A stretch of DNA of 64,000 nucleotides from NCBI RefSeq assembly GCF_006542665.1, contig NZ_AP019735.1, forward strand, positions 2,542,001 through 2,606,000, read 5' to 3'. The position numbers and the translations under genes are program-made. Position 1 is the stretch's first letter; every line of letters begins with the position of its first letter. The notes below the pieces were generated by a model that was not told the DNA's origin, made no database searches, and saw only the letters and a program-made list of their open reading frames with translations. Origin of the DNA: Alistipes communis. Its GTDB lineage: Bacteria; Bacteroidota; Bacteroidia; Bacteroidales; Rikenellaceae. Below are positions 36,858 to 46,621 of this stretch, piece by piece.

Positions 36858-38756
36858 ATGAAAAGAGTTCTTATCCTCTCTGCCGCCGTGCTGTTTTGCG
36901 GTGTGCCGCTGCGGGCGCAGGTCACCAAGCAGGTCGAGGTGACCAAGACCTACGTTCCCGAGGTGTCGAAGGCCGTCAAGCTGCCCATCGTGCCTGATAT
37001 GACCGATACGGTGCGTCTGCGGCCCGAAATCGACTATACCGTCACGCCGTCGGCGCTGGCGACCAACCTCTCGACCGAGCCGTTCCGTCCGGCTACGGTG
37101 ACCTACTGGGAGTTCAACCGTCCGCGGCCGCTCTATCTGAAAGTCGGCGCCGGAGCGCCGCTCAACTCGGTGCTCGATCTCTATGCCTCGACGCAGAATC
37201 CCGGTACGGGCTACGCCGTCGGCTACCTCAATCACACCGGCGACTGGGCCGAGATCCGCAACGATTTCGGCGTGCGCCCTGTCTCGTGGCGGATGCACAA
37301 CCGCATGGGCGCCGCGGCGGGCAAGTATCTCGGCCGCCGTCTGCTCGAAGGCAAACTCGACCTGACGAACCGCGTCTACCATAATTATGGGTTCGACGGG
37401 GCGGAGGCGTTGTGTACTCGTTACGGGAACGACGGTGCGGCGTCTTATTATCCCTTCACCAAGGTGTCCAACGATCGGCAGCATTACGACGACGCCATGC
37501 TCCATGTGCGCATCGGCGACGATTTCACCGACCTGAGCCGCTTCAACTTCAACGTCGAACTGCGCGGCGGATATTTTCTGAACGTATTGCAGATGCAGCC
37601 GGTTTACTATGACTGGGGAGTCGATCGAGACCGTTATCATGAACTGTCGGGCGGCGGCGGTATCCGATTGGCCAGGGCGTTCGGTCTGCACGAGTTCGAG
37701 TTCAAAGCCGATTTCGACGGTGCATGGCGCAATATGCTCGGTTACGGTTCGACACAGTTGCTTTTCGGACTGCATTACGCCTACCGGCACGATAAACTCC
37801 GCTGGTCTGTCGGGTTGGATTATGTGCGCGACGGAGCGGAGCAGGAGAAGGTCGTCGGAAGCGATCTCTCCGATCCTCACGCGGTGTACAAGGAATCGCA
37901 GACCGAACATGAGAACCGGTTCCTCCCTGCCGCTTCGATCGCCTACGATCCGGCCGACGGCAAGTTCATGCTTTATGCCGAGTTGACCGGCAAGGTGCGC
38001 CGCAACGATATGCGGACGCTGAGCCGGTTGAATCCCTATGTCAATCCGGCGTCGATCGTCCCCAATACCGAGGAGCATCGCGTGGCGGGCGGTATCAAGG
38101 GTGCAGCGGGACACGGCCGCTTCTCCTATAATCTCTATGTCGGTTATACGCACGAAAAGAATGCATTGCAGTGGGTTGCCCGTTTCATCCCGAATAACGT
38201 TCGCGACGAACGGGCCGATGTCGGTTATATGTCGTTTTACATCCCCTATGCGATGACCTTGAAGGATCTTTCGCTCAATGCCGAATTCGCATGGCGGCCG
38301 TCGAGCCGCTTTACGTTCGACGGTGAGCTGCATATGCATTCGTTCAAGGGGGCGGAGAATGTCTACTACAATAATAATCAGCCATATACGCTGGCATACG
38401 GTCGTCCGCAACTGACGGCGCGTCTGCGCGGCGAGTATCGTGCACGTAAGGTGTCGTTGGAGGTGGAGGCGCAGATGCAGAGCGTGCGCCATTGGACGAC
38501 TTATACATCCGTCAACGAGAAACCCTCGGAGCCGGATTCGGATTCAGGGTTGAACCTCGGTCGTCGCGTTATCGGCCTCTACGATTTCAAAGTCCCCGTC
38601 ACGGTCGACCTTGCGGCGCGGTTCAACTGGTTCCTTTCGCGCAAAGTGACGCTCTTCGCCGAGGGGCGCAACCTCTGCGATGCGAAGCTCTACGACTGGG
38701 CCTATTACCGCGATTACGGCGTGGGCTTTACCGCCGGCGTGAAGTTGCAGTTCTGA
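36858..38756 (+). CDS. Outer-membrane beta-barrel protein (TonB-dependent-receptor-like, without plug)
   Basis: The 632-residue protein has a signal peptide (AVLFCGVPLRAQ) and a short N-terminal region (KQVEVTKTYVPEVSKAVKLP). A barrel follows, made of alternating aromatic strands such as RPLYLKVGAGAPLNSVLDLYAS and, at the C-terminus, DYGVGFTAGVKLQF. There is no TonB plug domain, which separates it from true transporters. It is co-transcribed with the long TPR protein. The role is unknown; envelope biogenesis or transport are both possible. Confidence 0.8.
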   Translation: MKRVLILSAAVLFCGVPLRAQVTKQVEVTKTYVPEVSKAVKLPIVPDMTDTVRLRPEIDYTVTPSALATNLSTEPFRPATVTYWEFNRPRPLYLKVGAGAPLNSVLDLYASTQNPGTGYAVGYLNHTGDWAEIRNDFGVRPVSWRMHNRMGAAAGKYLGRRLLEGKLDLTNRVYHNYGFDGAEALCTRYGNDGAASYYPFTKVSNDRQHYDDAMLHVRIGDDFTDLSRFNFNVELRGGYFLNVLQMQPVYYDWGVDRDRYHELSGGGGIRLARAFGLHEFEFKADFDGAWRNMLGYGSTQLLFGLHYAYRHDKLRWSVGLDYVRDGAEQEKVVGSDLSDPHAVYKESQTEHENRFLPAASIAYDPADGKFMLYAELTGKVRRNDMRTLSRLNPYVNPASIVPNTEEHRVAGGIKGAAGHGRFSYNLYVGYTHEKNALQWVARFIPNNVRDERADVGYMSFYIPYAMTLKDLSLNAEFAWRPSSRFTFDGELHMHSFKGAENVYYNNNQPYTLAYGRPQLTARLRGEYRARKVSLEVEAQMQSVRHWTTYTSVNEKPSEPDSDSGLNLGRRVIGLYDFKVPVTVDLAARFNWFLSRKVTLFAEGRNLCDAKLYDWAYYRDYGVGFTAGVKLQF

Positions 38757-38933
38757 GCGGCGGCGATGCCTGCACGGGGCCGGAGAGGGCGTAAAACAGG
38801 CGGTGACGTTTGGCAACGGGCGGTTTTACGGATACCCCGACGGTCTGCGTTGCGATTCGGGGCGGCAATCGGCGACGGAACGTCCGCAAGGACAGGAGTG
38901 CCGTTTGCCGGACAGCGGTTGTCTTTTGGATAT

Positions 38934-38969
38934 GAAAATCCCGCATGGACGATTCCATGCGGGATTTTC
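38934..38969. terminator. Bidirectional terminator between convergent genes
   Basis: A perfect 15-bp stem pairs 38934-38948 (GAAAATCCCGCATGG) with 38955-38969, with loop ACGATT. The A and T tails let it work on both strands, between the barrel gene (+) and the GLUG lipoprotein gene (-). Confidence 0.9.
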
Positions 38970-38989
38970 GATCGATTCGCCGGAAGGAT

Positions 38990-41900
38990 TTACTTCGTGA
39001 AGTAGCCTTCGGCCGGCGTCGGGTCGGCCGAAACTTTCACGCCGTCGATGCAGGCGTTTCCGCCGACTTCGCCCATGTAGGGCAGTTTGGTCCACGTTGC
39101 CGACATGTAGGTGTTGTGGCCGTCGGCATCGGCGATGGTGCAGGAGCCGCCGACGGTACATTTTTCCAAATTGACGTTGTTCACGTCGCCGGCGAAGGGT
39201 GCCGAGCTGTAACAATAATGACCGGTCTCGGGATAGTATGCGGCATAGTTCGGGTCGTCTCCCCAGCAATACTGGTCTTTATGCGTGATCGAGATATTCT
39301 CGACGCTGCAATTTCGGATCGTATTGTAGCCCGCCGCAGGCTTCTGGGGTTGAATCGTACCCATGAAACCGCCGATGGCGTATCCTGCCGTGAGCGTGGC
39401 GTCCTTTACCGAACAGTTCTCGACCGTCGCCGTCGCATTCTGCCGCGAGGTATTCGTCCATACGCCGACCAGCCCGCCTATGCGATACATGCCCGGGGCG
39501 TGGATCGTCACGTTTTCGACATGGCAGTCCGAGACATTGGTATCGCCGCCCATGCAGCCGACCAGCGCTCCGACCCATTTTCCCTGAATCTCGGCATCGT
39601 CGTTCAATGGGATCGCTACGTTTTTCAGCGTCAGCTCCTTGATCGACGCCTCCTTGCCCAACGTCTTGCCGATGAATCCTTTGGCGTCGGCAACGATGTC
39701 GACGTTGAGGTTGGAGACGGTGTGGCCCGTTCCGTGGAATTCGCCGTAGAAGGCGCATTTGTCGACGCCGCTCAGTGTATAGGAGTGGTTCTGGCAGCCC
39801 ATCGGTGTCCACGGCTTGTTGTTCAGGTCGATGTCGTTCATCAGGTAAACCTGTGCATAGCGCCCCTTGGCTTCGAGGTAGAGGTAATTGCCGCTGTTGA
39901 TCTGGTCGGCGATCCACTTCAACTCGGCCGCTTCGTAAATGGGGTAGTCGCCGTCGGCATCGGCGGCCGGTGCGTAAACTGAGCTGCCGTCCCAGACCGT
40001 TGCCGGAAGCACTTTGGCCCCCTCTTTTCCAGATACGGTCACACCCGGATCGACGTTGATGACGTTGTCCGTCGAATTATCGTAGCAAACCATGAAGTTC
40101 AGGCGGGCGGGGTATTCCGTCGATCCAACTTCGATCAGCCGGGTGGAGCCTTTCAGCTCGACGGTGTTGTGCAGCGAGCGGATGTCGATGGAATACTGGT
40201 GGTTGGTCGCCGTCTGCGGTTTGTTGTAGGAGTAGATTTCGGAGTCGGCGACCGTCACCGTATTGCTGTGGGACGTTGCGACGGCACGATCCAGAACGAC
40301 CGTGGCGAAGTCCTCCGTCGGGCCGCCGAAATAGTTGCGGCCCACGAGCGTCGAACGGTTGACGCGGAAGATGCATTTCTGGCCGTGGACGTTGAGGGCG
40401 GCGCGGCCGTCGAGCCGCGAGTCGTCGATCGCGACGTCGACCGGTTCGGTGATTCCGGCGATATTGATGCCGTAGAAGAATCCTTCGATGCAGGAGTTGT
40501 TCCGCAGGGCGATGTTCACTTTGCCGCCCGTCGAGCCGACGGAGATGCCGCGCGGATAATAGTTGCCGTCGGCCACGCGCGAGGTGAAATATTTGATTTC
40601 ATCGGCCGTGTATTCGCGGTTTCCGATCGCCGTCTGCGACGTGCGTGCCTGCGTGTTGTCGAACGTGATGTAGGACGTGTCGCTCGTCGCACGGGTGTTG
40701 ACGACGCTGACGGCACGGCAGTCGGTACCCAGTGCGATGATTTCGGAGTTCGAAAGGGTTACGTCGGGATTTGCTCCGTCCAGGCAGTTTACGGCATAGG
40801 TTTTCGCTGCGTTGCAGACGAGTTTCACGCCGTCGAGCGTCAGTTTGACGTTGTCGCCGGAGACCATTACGGGGTGCTCCTTTTCGGGCGATACGATCAG
40901 GTTGGCGATCGTCACGCTGGCTTCGACGCAGACCTGCTTGGTCGTCGTTCCTCCGCCGAAATCGAGCGTTCCGGCAGGTTTCTCGATCAGGATATGGTCG
41001 CAGCGGGTGTCGGCAAGCGTGCGTTCGACCTCATCCTGGGCGTCGATGCAGCGGATGATCTTGCCCGTCCCTTCATTGACGATCTCCCCGACGGTTCCGT
41101 AGATCTTGACGTTTCCCTTTTTGACGGTCAGCGTCTCGATGACCGTATTTTTGGCTACGATCAGCGTGTTTTCGGCCGTGGTGGCTTCGACGGTCGTATA
41201 GGTGCCTTCGAGCGAAACGGTCAGGTTGGGCGTGTCGACGATCAGCGAAGCCGTGGTCTCCATCTCCACCGAGAGCGTCTCGGGAAGCTCCTTGTCCGAA
41301 GTCGTCTTCTCCGAGATCGTCAGGTCGGTCGAAACGGGTTGTTCGATCTCGACCGACGTGGAGGTTCCGTGTCCGAACGCATTGGGAATTTCGAGGGTCG
41401 AAGGTGCCGTCAGGTCGGTCGTGGAGGTGATCGTCACTCCCGACGTTCCCTTAGACAACGCTTCGTTGGCTTCCTCGATCGAAGTGACGGGAACCGAATA
41501 GGTGAACGCTTTGACCGTTACGAGCTTGTTGGGGCGTGTCGTGAGCGGTGAGGCGTACTCTTTGACCATCGGTTCGGCGTTGTCGTCGGTGTATACCTTT
41601 ACGGTGATACCCTTCGTGAACTCGATGCCGGCCGGCAGCACGAAATAAAACTCCGTCGCCGAGGCGTCGTTCAGCGCAACCGGTTCGGAGCAGGTGAGCG
41701 TAAGCGTCGTCTCCGTACCGGAGAACTTCATTTCGGGGGTCTCTCCGACGAAATCGATCGTGTAATCGCCGGCCAGCGCTTCGCCGTCGTTGCCGGTCAG
41801 TTCGATTTTCGTCACGTTCTTCTGCCCCGTCACCTGGAATTTGAGTACGGTGCCTATCGTGCGGAATGCCAGACGGCTGTAATCGGCGCCCGACGTGGCC

Positions 41901-42325
41901 ATCGGGCAGAGTTCGGTGGCGAAGCTTTTCGTAGCGAAGGTCTGCACAGCGGGGATCGAGAGTCCCGATACGACGCTGCCTTCCAGCACCGCATGGGCGG
42001 AATAGGGATAGTAGGCGTAGAATACCTCGGCCTCGGAACCCGAGGGATCGGTCGGATCGCCCGTGAAATCGGCCGAAGTGGTGCCGCCGGCCGCCGTCGT
42101 GAAGGGTGCGTTGACGAATTTCGTACCGCAGAACAGTCCGAGGCGGTCGTTCGATTTCCAGAGGACGTCGTTGCCGGAGAGTTCGGTTCGGGTTTCGTTG
42201 ATGGATGCGGTCAGTTTGACGGAACCTTGTACGGAAGGTGCGGAGTCGGTCGTCGCGTCTTCCGAACATTGGGTAAAGGAGAGCAGCAGAGTCGCGGCTC
42301 CCAGAAATTGGACGAATCTTTTCAT
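38990..42325 (-). CDS. Large fimbrillin-like and GLUG-motif surface lipoprotein
   Basis: The ATG at 42325 begins a lipoprotein signal (MKRFVQFLGA...SFTQC). The 1111-residue protein opens with a fimbrillin-like region (LTASINETRTEL, VLWKSNDRLGLFCG, VFYAYYPYSA), then beta-helix-like repeats through the middle. Near the C-terminus are GLUG-type repeats (FHGTGHTVSNLNVDI, GFIGKTLGKEASIKELTLKN, IGGLVGVW) ending in short Cys-containing loops. Such proteins are surface adhesins or fibre-like structures; no enzyme motif is seen. It lies 19 bp downstream of a 50-residue peptide gene in what looks like one unit. Confidence 0.85.
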   Translation of the reverse strand: MKRFVQFLGAATLLLSFTQCSEDATTDSAPSVQGSVKLTASINETRTELSGNDVLWKSNDRLGLFCGTKFVNAPFTTAAGGTTSADFTGDPTDPSGSEAEVFYAYYPYSAHAVLEGSVVSGLSIPAVQTFATKSFATELCPMATSGADYSRLAFRTIGTVLKFQVTGQKNVTKIELTGNDGEALAGDYTIDFVGETPEMKFSGTETTLTLTCSEPVALNDASATEFYFVLPAGIEFTKGITVKVYTDDNAEPMVKEYASPLTTRPNKLVTVKAFTYSVPVTSIEEANEALSKGTSGVTITSTTDLTAPSTLEIPNAFGHGTSTSVEIEQPVSTDLTISEKTTSDKELPETLSVEMETTASLIVDTPNLTVSLEGTYTTVEATTAENTLIVAKNTVIETLTVKKGNVKIYGTVGEIVNEGTGKIIRCIDAQDEVERTLADTRCDHILIEKPAGTLDFGGGTTTKQVCVEASVTIANLIVSPEKEHPVMVSGDNVKLTLDGVKLVCNAAKTYAVNCLDGANPDVTLSNSEIIALGTDCRAVSVVNTRATSDTSYITFDNTQARTSQTAIGNREYTADEIKYFTSRVADGNYYPRGISVGSTGGKVNIALRNNSCIEGFFYGINIAGITEPVDVAIDDSRLDGRAALNVHGQKCIFRVNRSTLVGRNYFGGPTEDFATVVLDRAVATSHSNTVTVADSEIYSYNKPQTATNHQYSIDIRSLHNTVELKGSTRLIEVGSTEYPARLNFMVCYDNSTDNVINVDPGVTVSGKEGAKVLPATVWDGSSVYAPAADADGDYPIYEAAELKWIADQINSGNYLYLEAKGRYAQVYLMNDIDLNNKPWTPMGCQNHSYTLSGVDKCAFYGEFHGTGHTVSNLNVDIVADAKGFIGKTLGKEASIKELTLKNVAIPLNDDAEIQGKWVGALVGCMGGDTNVSDCHVENVTIHAPGMYRIGGLVGVWTNTSRQNATATVENCSVKDATLTAGYAIGGFMGTIQPQKPAAGYNTIRNCSVENISITHKDQYCWGDDPNYAAYYPETGHYCYSSAPFAGDVNNVNLEKCTVGGSCTIADADGHNTYMSATWTKLPYMGEVGGNACIDGVKVSADPTPAEGYFTK

Positions 42326-42344
42326 GACGGGAAACTTTTTTCGG

Positions 42345-42497
42345 TTACTCGTAAGATTCGTCTTCGAGCGGCGCGTTGGAGTTGGGTTCCGTGGCCGCGA
42401 ATCCTTTTTCAATCGATACGGTTGCGATTGTCAGCTCCGGGGCTTCGTAATTTCCCCCCCCCTGCTGAAACGGGGTTTTGTAATTATTAGTAGTCAT
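42345..42497 (-). CDS. Small peptide (50 residues) with YEAPEL...VEKGFA-type signature
   Basis: From the ATG at 42497 the frame encodes 50 residues with no signal peptide. The middle reads NYEAPELTIATVSIEKGFAA and the end is acidic (APLEDESYE). Peptides of this pattern occur widely in Bacteroidales beside fimbrillin-like lipoprotein genes, which is recalled knowledge and not searched. The coding sequence includes a run of nine G (42462-42454) encoding a QGGG stretch. The open frame upstream of 42497 is not protein-like. Its function is unknown. Confidence 0.65.
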   Translation of the reverse strand: MTTNNYKTPFQQGGGNYEAPELTIATVSIEKGFAATEPNSNAPLEDESYE

Positions 42498-42651
42498 GTG
42501 TGTAGAAATTAAAGTGTTGTATACGACTGCGAAGTTACTGAAAAAGTCGTTTCGTTCGCTCCGAATTTCGACTTTTTTCTTGTCGAATGCTTCGAAAACC
42601 GTACTGATTGTTAAAAATCTATGGGGATGAACGGTCTTCTCGGCCGAAAAA

Positions 42652-42683
42652 CGAAAAAACCGGAAGCTGGAAAGCTTCCGGTT
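42652..42683 (-). terminator. Terminator of the nuclease-receptor operon
   Basis: A 10-bp stem (42658-42667 with 42674-42683, AACCGGAAGC) is followed on the minus strand by TTTTTTCGTTTTT. It lies 24 bp after the stop codon of the DUF5689 lipoprotein gene. Confidence 0.85.
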
Positions 42684-42706
42684 CGGTTGACAGCGGACGT
42701 CGGGAG

Positions 42707-43726
42707 TTACAGCTCCTCGATGTCCTTGTAGCTGCTGACGAGCAGCTGGTAGGTGATGAACCCGCCCGTGCGGGACGAGTATTTCGTGTAAATGGCCGTA
42801 ATGTTCACCATGGCGTTGTCGGCGGGCAGTTCTTTGAGGGCGAACCGTGCATAGCCGCTGACGCGGACGACGTAGCTGCCCGATTCGAGCGACGTGGGTG
42901 TCGTCTCGTAGGTGAAGAGCGACGAGCCGTAGTACTTGGTGTTGTCGTAATTGTAGGCCCACGTGATCGGCAGCCCCTCGTCCTGATAGTACTTGTTGGT
43001 GTAGACGCCGTTGACGTTTTCCAGATAGTTGGGGTAGGTGTTGCTGTCGACGGTCGTATAGCTGCTGCGAAGCCCCTCGAAACGGATCAGACAGCCCAGC
43101 AGGTCGTCGTTGAGTACGGTCTTGTAGTTGTCCTTGTCGACGACCGTGACGTCGGCCTCCGTGATCGTGTCGAGTTCGCCGCGGTAGACATACTGCTGAA
43201 CCATCTCCGTGGTGGGGATGTTCGAGTTGCCCGAAGCCGAGAAATCGTGCTCGCTTGGAGTGTCGTTGGGGAAGGTGCCGTCCGGTTCGAGCGCGGGCGC
43301 GGCACCCAGACTCAGCATATAGCGGTAGCTGGCCAGCGAAAGCCCCTGCGCCTTGACGTAGACGATCTGTCCCAGCGGATAGTTGACGTAGTTGTCGTTC
43401 ATGAGGCGCAGCTCGATGGCCTGTTCGCCGTCGTAGATGTAGAGCGACTTGTAGACGTTGCCCTCGGCGTCGGACGAGATGACCTTGCCCTTGATGACGA
43501 CGTCGTCCTCGATCACCACGCGGCGGCCGAGACCGTTGGCGTCATGGCCCCATTTCTCGTAGAATTTCGCTTTCAGGTCCTTGATCGAAATGATCTCGGC
43601 GCCCGTCTCCGTGAAGTCCTTGTCCGTGTAGACCTTTGCCGGCGCCGGATTGTCGAAATCGTTGTAGCAACCGGCCAGAACGATTCCGACGGCGAGCGTC
43701 AGGGCTATTTTCAGGATGTTGTTCAT
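42707..43726 (-). CDS. DUF5689-type surface lipoprotein
   Basis: The 339-residue protein has a clear lipobox (VGIVLAGC, anchor near Cys19). After it comes ISIKDLKAKFYEKWGHDANGLGRRVVIEDDVVIKGKVISSD, the start of an OB-fold-like DUF5689 domain with LYIYDGEQAIELRL. It closes with a second beta region (SYVVRVSGYARFALKELP). Domains of this sort are common in Bacteroidota beside secreted nucleases, so a role in binding nucleic acid near the partner receptor is plausible. It is the last gene of the operon. Confidence 0.8.
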   Translation of the reverse strand: MNNILKIALTLAVGIVLAGCYNDFDNPAPAKVYTDKDFTETGAEIISIKDLKAKFYEKWGHDANGLGRRVVIEDDVVIKGKVISSDAEGNVYKSLYIYDGEQAIELRLMNDNYVNYPLGQIVYVKAQGLSLASYRYMLSLGAAPALEPDGTFPNDTPSEHDFSASGNSNIPTTEMVQQYVYRGELDTITEADVTVVDKDNYKTVLNDDLLGCLIRFEGLRSSYTTVDSNTYPNYLENVNGVYTNKYYQDEGLPITWAYNYDNTKYYGSSLFTYETTPTSLESGSYVVRVSGYARFALKELPADNAMVNITAIYTKYSSRTGGFITYQLLVSSYKDIEEL

Positions 43727-43760
43727 AATTCTTGCTCTTTAATTCGTTTGTTTTCATGTG

Positions 43761-43822
43761 CCATTTCCCGCCTCGGCATATCCCGGACTTCGTTCGGCTC
43801 TGCGCTCGGTTTGACGAAATGG
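43761..43822 (-). repeat. Dispersed palindromic repeat between receptor and DUF5689 genes
   Basis: The unit has outer arms CCATTTC and GAAATGG and an inner palindrome, the same family as the array at 31487 but as a single copy. It lies between two genes of one operon, so the transcript would carry a long hairpin there. Confidence 0.75.
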
Positions 43823-43829
43823 TCAGCCG

Positions 43830-46610
43830 TTAGAAACGGAAATAGACGTTCAGGTAATAGGTCGTCCCGAACATGTAGAAATATTTCGGATCGAACCGTT
43901 CGTAGGAGGTCACCAGACTGGTGTTCGACTCGTCGGCCTTGATCTTGTTCAGACGCATCTGCTCGTAGCCGCCCGTCTTGATATCCTGATTGTTGAGGAT
44001 GTTCTTCACTTCGAGGCTGAAACCGAGCGTGTAGTTGCGCTTGATGTACCAGTTCTTGCCGAGGCTGGCGTTGAGTACGAAGGCCGAGTCGAATTTCTCC
44101 TGTGCGCGCATCGTGCGGATCATCTCGGCAGTCTCGGCGTTGGTCGCTCCGGCGCGCAGTACCTCGTCGGTGCGGAACAGCGGGTTCATCGACAGGTAGT
44201 TGTTGTCGTAGAAATTCAGGTCGGCCGATGCGAACCAGTTGTTGTCGCTGCGGTACGACAGGCCGACGTTGACGGCCGTCTGCGGCGTGCTCTCCACGCG
44301 CATGTCCTTCCAGTAGACGATGCTGCTGTCGACGTCCGAGAGGATTTTCGAACTGTTGTCGGCCAGCTGTACGAACGTGGGGTTCGAGTCGTAGGTGTAC
44401 TGCCCGACGCTTACCGCCCCGTTCAGGCTGAGACCCATGTAGAGCGGAACGGTCATACCGAATTCCAGACCGAAGAACTTCTTGTCGATGCCGCTGATGG
44501 CGAAGTTGACGAACGTCGATTGCAGGTCGTCGTAGTAGGAGATGATGTCGGTCTGGTCGTGGATCATGGTGTAGTAACCCGACAGACGCGCCTTGATGCC
44601 GCGGTAGCTGAGGTTGTACGATGCGTCGACGCCCCAGATTTTCTCGGCTTTGAGACCCGGCGTCACCTCGTTGCGCGTACGCGGCGAGATGAAGGAGTTC
44701 TGGAACGTGGGGGCATTCTGCAACGCCACGGCATTGAATTCCACGGAATGCGCCGCCGAGAAGCGGTAGGCGAGGTTCAGTTTGGCCTGATAGGTGAAGT
44801 AGTCGAGCGCCTCGGAGTTGCCGAACGAGTTGGAGGGGTAGGTGCCCTTCATGTAGCGGCCGTCGCGCCACATCGTCACCTGGCCCACTTCGCCGCCGAT
44901 CGTGCCGTCCAGTCCGGCGATGTTGAAGTTGTACATCGCCCATAGTTTGGCCTGACGGATGTTGGCGTAGTAGTCGTAACCGAACTTGTCGCCCTCCTCC
45001 ACGCGGCGGGCGTGGCCGTGCTCGTAGTAGTAGTGGAGGTCGTTCTGCTTCTCTTCCTCACCCACGAAGTCGCGCTCGGCGAACTTGTCGATGTCCACCC
45101 AGTAGTCGCCGCCCAGCAGGTCTTTCACCTTGTCGTAGTATTCGGTGCGGTTCCAGCGGTAGAGGATGCCTGCGACGAGGCGCGAATTGTCGCGGAACGT
45201 GCGGGCGATCTGCGCCGTGAGGTTCAGGTCGAGCTGGTCGGTGTGGCGCTCCTCGATCATGTAGTTCGAGCGGTGTCCGGCGCCGTAGGTCCCTTCGTCG
45301 ATCTCGCCGCGGTAGTTGGTGTCGTAGAGCCGGTCCCAGTTGATCTGACGGGTGTCGTAGCTCGTACGCCACAGCTCGGCGATCTGGGCCGCATTCGAGA
45401 ACTGGTTGTTGGCCATGTAGTAGCTGGGCAGGTTGCGGTAGTAGTCGGGACGCGGGTCGGCACCGCCCTTCCACGTGAGGGCCGAGTAACCGTTCGTACC
45501 GAAGCGGAACGAGGCCGCTGCGTCGATCTTCGTGCGGTCGTCGGGCGTGTTGGTGTAGTTGACGACCATCAGCGGCTCGTGGTTGTTGCGCACGCGGGCG
45601 TTGCGTTTCTTGCCGTCCTGATAACCCCAGTTGGGATTGTAGTAGTTGTTGCCGACCAGGTCGTAGACCTCCTGCGTCGAAGCCTGCTGCGCGCCGCGCT
45701 CGGTCGGAGCGCCGAGGATCGTGAATGCCAGCCGGTTGCGTTCGTTGAAGCGTTTCTCCACCGATCCGTAGTAGCCGAAGCAGTTGTAGTAGATGCCGTT
45801 GACCCAGTCGTTGCCGCCCTGTCGCGTCGATACGGAGAAGGCATACGACCAGCCGTTGTCGAGCAGACCGGAGGCGTAGGAGACCATCGCACGGAAACGG
45901 TACATCGAATTGCCGTTGACCAGGCTCACGCGCAGACCCTTGCGGATCTGCGAGGCCGTGGCGTTGATGTTGGTCGTCCCGCCGATGCCGCCCAGTCCGT
46001 AGTCGGCGGCCTGCAAACCGGTGGTATTCTCCTGATTGCGCGTGGCGTCGTTCAGACCGCTCCATAGCGACCACGGCGTGTAGCCCGTCAGGGCGTCGTT
46101 GAGGCGGATGCCGTTGAAATAGACGTTGGTGTACTGCGAATCGTAACCGCGCAGGTTGAAACGCATCTCGCCGAACTTGTAGGAGGCGATGTTGTTGAAG
46201 ACGTCTTTCGACGAGGAGAGCGACGAGGGCAGCGACTGCGTGTCGTTGGCCGTCTCGGTGTCGAACTCCGCGAAGATCGAGTCGTCGAACGCCTCGGTAT
46301 AGACGGGTACCAGCGCGATCGAACGGACGTCTTTCGTGAGCTTGTCCACGCGAACCTTGATTTCGAGCGGTTCGTAGTCGTCGGCTTCGAACGTGAGGGT
46401 GTAGTCGCCCGAAGCCACGTCGTCGAACCGGAACCGCCCCTCGGCGTCGGAGGTCGCCTGTCGTTCGCCGGGGGTGAGGGTGATCTTCACCTGCTCGATG
46501 GCCGCGCGGTCGCCGCGAGAGACGACTTTTCCCTTGATGCCGCTGCCTTGTGCGAGGGCAGGGAGCGTCGCCATCGTCAGAAGCAATGTGAGTAAATGCT
46601 TTATTTTCAT
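43830..46610 (-). CDS. TonB-dependent outer-membrane receptor of the nuclease operon
   Basis: The 926-residue protein has a signal peptide (LLTMATLPALAQ), an N-terminal carboxypeptidase-regulatory-like domain (GSGIKGKVVSRGDRAAIEQV, ending near residue 110), a plug (FGEMRFNLRGYDSQYTNVYFNG, GGIGGTTNINATAS), and a large barrel ending YLNVYFRF. It is not paired with a SusD. It lies 11 bp downstream of the exported phosphatase/nuclease gene. The operon suggests it takes up products of nucleic-acid breakdown, such as nucleotides or oligonucleotides; this is inferred from context only. Confidence 0.88.
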   Translation of the reverse strand: MKIKHLLTLLLTMATLPALAQGSGIKGKVVSRGDRAAIEQVKITLTPGERQATSDAEGRFRFDDVASGDYTLTFEADDYEPLEIKVRVDKLTKDVRSIALVPVYTEAFDDSIFAEFDTETANDTQSLPSSLSSSKDVFNNIASYKFGEMRFNLRGYDSQYTNVYFNGIRLNDALTGYTPWSLWSGLNDATRNQENTTGLQAADYGLGGIGGTTNINATASQIRKGLRVSLVNGNSMYRFRAMVSYASGLLDNGWSYAFSVSTRQGGNDWVNGIYYNCFGYYGSVEKRFNERNRLAFTILGAPTERGAQQASTQEVYDLVGNNYYNPNWGYQDGKKRNARVRNNHEPLMVVNYTNTPDDRTKIDAAASFRFGTNGYSALTWKGGADPRPDYYRNLPSYYMANNQFSNAAQIAELWRTSYDTRQINWDRLYDTNYRGEIDEGTYGAGHRSNYMIEERHTDQLDLNLTAQIARTFRDNSRLVAGILYRWNRTEYYDKVKDLLGGDYWVDIDKFAERDFVGEEEKQNDLHYYYEHGHARRVEEGDKFGYDYYANIRQAKLWAMYNFNIAGLDGTIGGEVGQVTMWRDGRYMKGTYPSNSFGNSEALDYFTYQAKLNLAYRFSAAHSVEFNAVALQNAPTFQNSFISPRTRNEVTPGLKAEKIWGVDASYNLSYRGIKARLSGYYTMIHDQTDIISYYDDLQSTFVNFAISGIDKKFFGLEFGMTVPLYMGLSLNGAVSVGQYTYDSNPTFVQLADNSSKILSDVDSSIVYWKDMRVESTPQTAVNVGLSYRSDNNWFASADLNFYDNNYLSMNPLFRTDEVLRAGATNAETAEMIRTMRAQEKFDSAFVLNASLGKNWYIKRNYTLGFSLEVKNILNNQDIKTGGYEQMRLNKIKADESNTSLVTSYERFDPKYFYMFGTTYYLNVYFRF

Positions 46611-46621
46611 AATGAATCGAT

